From: Nocardioidaceae bacterium UBA4001
Lineage (GTDB): Bacteria > Actinomycetota > Actinomycetes > Propionibacteriales > Nocardioidaceae
Reading direction: 5' to 3'
DNA length: 64,000 nt
Assembly: GCA_002384855.1 (NCBI GenBank)
Contig: DGBP01000029.1
Location: 19,815 to 83,814 of the forward strand
Positions 63,101 through 64,000 of this stretch are shown here, piece by piece. A program made the position numbers and the translations under genes. The notes under the pieces are model-generated. The model was not told the DNA's origin and did not search any database. It was given only the letters and a program-made list of their open reading frames with translations. Within the stretch, counting starts at the first letter, position 1. Each line of letters opens with the position of its first letter.

Positions 63101-63996
63101 GCGGGCCGGCGGACGGGCGACCCTCGCTGAAGAAGGACATGGCTGCCGCCGAGGCGATCCTGGCGCTGTCGGGGACCACCAACGGCCACCTCGCGACCCA
63201 GGGCTTCAAGACCCTCGAGAAGCGCACCGGGACCAAGCTCCACGACCTCGCCGCCGAGCACGAGGGCAAGCAGATCACCTTCGCGGACACGGTCGCCGCG
63301 CCGGTGCCGGTGATCACCTCGCCGGAGTGGTCGGGGTCGGAGACCGGTGGGCGTCGTTACTCGCCGTTCACGATCAACGTCGAGCGGCTCAAGCCGTGGC
63401 ACACGCTGACCGGCCGCCAGCACTTCTACCTCGACCACGACTGGATGACCGAGCTCGGGGAGAGCCTCCCGGTCTACCGGCCGCCGCTGAACATGGGCGC
63501 GCTCTTCAGCGAGCCCGACATCGGGTCGATGGGCGAGCTCGGCGTCACGGTCCGCTACCTGACCCCGCACAACAAGTGGTCGATCCACTCGGAGTACCAG
63601 GACAACCTGTTCATGCTGTCGCTCTCGCGCGGCGGCCAGACGATCTGGATGAGCGACAAGGACGCCGCCAAGGTCGGGGTCGAGGACAACGACTGGATCG
63701 AGGCGGTCAACCGCAACGGCGTGGTGGTGGCCCGGGCGATCGTGTCCCACCGGATGCCCGAGGGGACGGTCTACATGCACCACGCGCAGGACCGGCTGAT
63801 CGACGTACCCATCGCCGAGACCTCCGGCAAGCGCGGCGGCATCCACAACTCGCTCACGAGGATCCTCGTGAAGCCGAGCCACGTGATCGGCGGCTACGCC
63901 CAGCTGGCGTTCGCCTTCAACTACCTGGGCCCCACGGGCAACCAGAGAGACGAGGTCACGATCATCCGCAAGCGCAGCCAGGAGGTGACCTACTGA
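60187..63996 (+). CDS. narG: Respiratory nitrate reductase alpha subunit
   Basis: 1269 residues, complete. The N-terminal FS0 cluster motif (THGVNCTGSCSW with GCPRGA) has the His ligand typical of NarG. SFYDWYADLPVASPQVFGDQ carries the Asp ligand of molybdenum, and NAGTNHW-like MGAGTNHWFHSD and CQGVNGGGWAHYVGQEK bind the bis-MGD cofactor. It reduces nitrate to nitrite on the cytoplasmic side, taking electrons through NarH. GTG start with AGGAGAG upstream. Residues 377-398 are encoded by an inserted palindromic repeat. The stop overlaps the narH start by one base. Confidence 0.95.
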   Translation: MSTEVQPGGRSSGESSRQRDVGMDGGLTDALVRSRRFFTKAEVSEDLRSLHRKGGREADSFYRDRWSHDKVVRSTHGVNCTGSCSWKVYVKDGIITWETQQTDYPSVGPDKPEYEPRGCPRGAAFSWYTYSPTRVRYPYVRGVLLQMFREAKSQHGGDAVKAWAHIVDNPQRARHYKSQRGKGGMVRASWEEATEMVAAAYVHTIRKWGPDRIAGFSPIPAMSMVSHASGARFTSMVGGSMLSFYDWYADLPVASPQVFGDQTDVPESGDWWDAGYLIMWGSNVPVTRTPDAHWMTEARYRGQKVVVVAPDYADNVKFADEWLPAAPGTDGALAMSMGHVILKEFFVERQTPYFTEYTKKYTDLPYLVVLDEVATSGVSTSSTAGGSTGDPLVEPVETKVYRPGKFLTAADLPAHEAVENAHFKTVLMDARTDEPVVPNGALGHRFGETGAGRWNLDLEGVDPKLSLLDSSHDSVLVELPRFDNLDGAADSLPRGVPVRRVGEHLVTTVFDLMLAQYGVGRDGLPGEWPSGYDDATAPYTPAWQETITGVPAPAAARIGREFAQNAEESQGRSMILMGAGTNHWFHSDTIYRGFLALTTLTGCQGVNGGGWAHYVGQEKCRPITGWANLAFGLDWKRPPRQMIHTAYWYLHTDQYRYDHFSADVLAASTGKGAFEGMSTADVIAKSARMGWMPSYPTFNKNPLDIADEAAVAGRPAAEHVVDELKSGRLRFAAEDPDAPENFPRVLAIWRANLLGSSGKGNEYFLKHLLGTDSSLRAAEAAESQRPREVEWHEDAPEGKLDLLLTLDFRQTSTTIFSDVVLPAATWYEKHDLNTTDMHPFIHSFNPAIAPPWQTRTDWDAFQTIAAKFSELAVGNLDTRKDVVAVPLLHDTPDAMANPHGVVKDWKHGECDPVPGVTMPKLVEVERDYTAIGAQMQALGPLLDKLGTTTKGITYDVTASIDYLKHKNGTVRGGPADGRPSLKKDMAAAEAILALSGTTNGHLATQGFKTLEKRTGTKLHDLAAEHEGKQITFADTVAAPVPVITSPEWSGSETGGRRYSPFTINVERLKPWHTLTGRQHFYLDHDWMTELGESLPVYRPPLNMGALFSEPDIGSMGELGVTVRYLTPHNKWSIHSEYQDNLFMLSLSRGGQTIWMSDKDAAKVGVEDNDWIEAVNRNGVVVARAIVSHRMPEGTVYMHHAQDRLIDVPIAETSGKRGGIHNSLTRILVKPSHVIGGYAQLAFAFNYLGPTGNQRDEVTIIRKRSQEVTY
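61317..61380. repeat. Palindromic repeat inserted in frame in narG
   Basis: Outer arms GGTCTCGACAAGCTCGACC (61317-61335) and 61362-61380 are complementary at 18 of 19 positions. A second dyad, GCTCGACCGGCG (61342-61353) against 61357-61368, is 11 of 12 and shares bases with the right outer arm. The 64 bases add about 21 Ser/Thr/Gly/Val-rich residues where NarG proteins normally run straight from the YLVxLD strand to the KFLTAADL helix. Confidence 0.8.
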
Positions 63997-64000
63997 TGAA
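63996..64000 (+). CDS. narH: Start of the next nar gene, probably narH (partial)
   Basis: ATG at 63996-63998 overlaps the narG TGA by one base and is preceded by GGAGGTGACC. Only five bases lie in the window. The name rests on the conserved narGHJI order, not on sequence. Confidence 0.4.

Noticed and set aside
60031..63882. 1283-residue minus-strand reading opposite narG
   Set aside because: Long antisense frames arise from the high G+C third positions of narG. No recognisable protein sequence, start signal or operon context.

Overview
The window is a 64 kb piece of a high-GC (by eye about 70% G+C) actinobacterial chromosome spanning the replication origin. The gene order dciA(DUF721)-recF-gnd-dnaN-oriC-dnaA-oriC-rpmH-rnpA-yidD-yidC-jag-rsmG-parA-parB is the classic actinobacterial origin block. 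Protein content and style (GTG/TTG starts, leaderless genes, no mycobacterial cwlM or mutT4 in the usual places) suggest Nocardioides or a close relative in the Propionibacteriales. That genus-level call is an inference. No rRNA, tRNA, insertion sequence, prophage or CRISPR array was seen.

Layout. (1) 1-12.4 kb: replication, origin and segregation. DnaA boxes lie on both sides of dnaA, and three parS sites lie inside the start of rsmG and parA. (2) 12.4-16.3 kb: acyltransferase, D-Ala-D-Ala ligase family protein, class I aminotransferase, GNAT enzyme. (3) 16.3-26.7 kb: trxA, trxB, an anti-sigma-like protein, sigM, a pseudokinase, murJ, a DUF6049 protein, and divergent, leaderless pcnA. (4) 26.7-36.7 kb: MFS transporter, inositol-phosphate synthase, PadR regulator, bifunctional PBP, GT87 glycosyltransferase, alanine-racemase-like protein, FemX-like enzyme, endonuclease IV. 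(5) 36.8-44.3 kb: rpsF-ssb-rpsR-rplI, MATE exporter, sulfotransferase, an origin-like non-coding region, dnaB and a broken P-loop gene. (6) 44.2-46.9 kb: a divergent set of an aspartoacylase-like deacylase and a retropepsin-like RimB-type protease against a RimK ligase carrying a C-terminal RCK_C-like domain. (7) 46.9-58.7 kb: coiled-coil protein, glgX, DEAD-box helicase, VOC protein, Na+/H+ antiporter, a two-component system, DUF2237, DUF2157-like and YbaK proteins. (8) 58.8-64 kb: narK and narG, with narH starting at the edge, for nitrate respiration.

How it fits together. Regions 1 and 5 supply initiation (DnaA), helicase and its probable loader (DnaB, DciA), clamp, SSB, recombination and ParABS segregation. 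Regions 2-4 are dominated by envelope synthesis: lipid II flipping, PBP, peptide-bridge and D-Ala enzymes, and inositol for phosphatidylinositol lipids.

Most unusual observations. A structured palindromic repeat is inserted in frame inside narG. The RimK ligase is fused to a putative ligand-binding RCK_C domain beside its probable antagonists. Two short motifs (TTGTCGACAA and CAGGTCAGAG) recur only near dnaA, parB and dnaB, and an oriC-like region lies upstream of dnaB. The alanine-racemase-like protein appears to lack the catalytic tyrosine. A 36-bp-arm inverted repeat lies behind the inositol-phosphate synthase gene.
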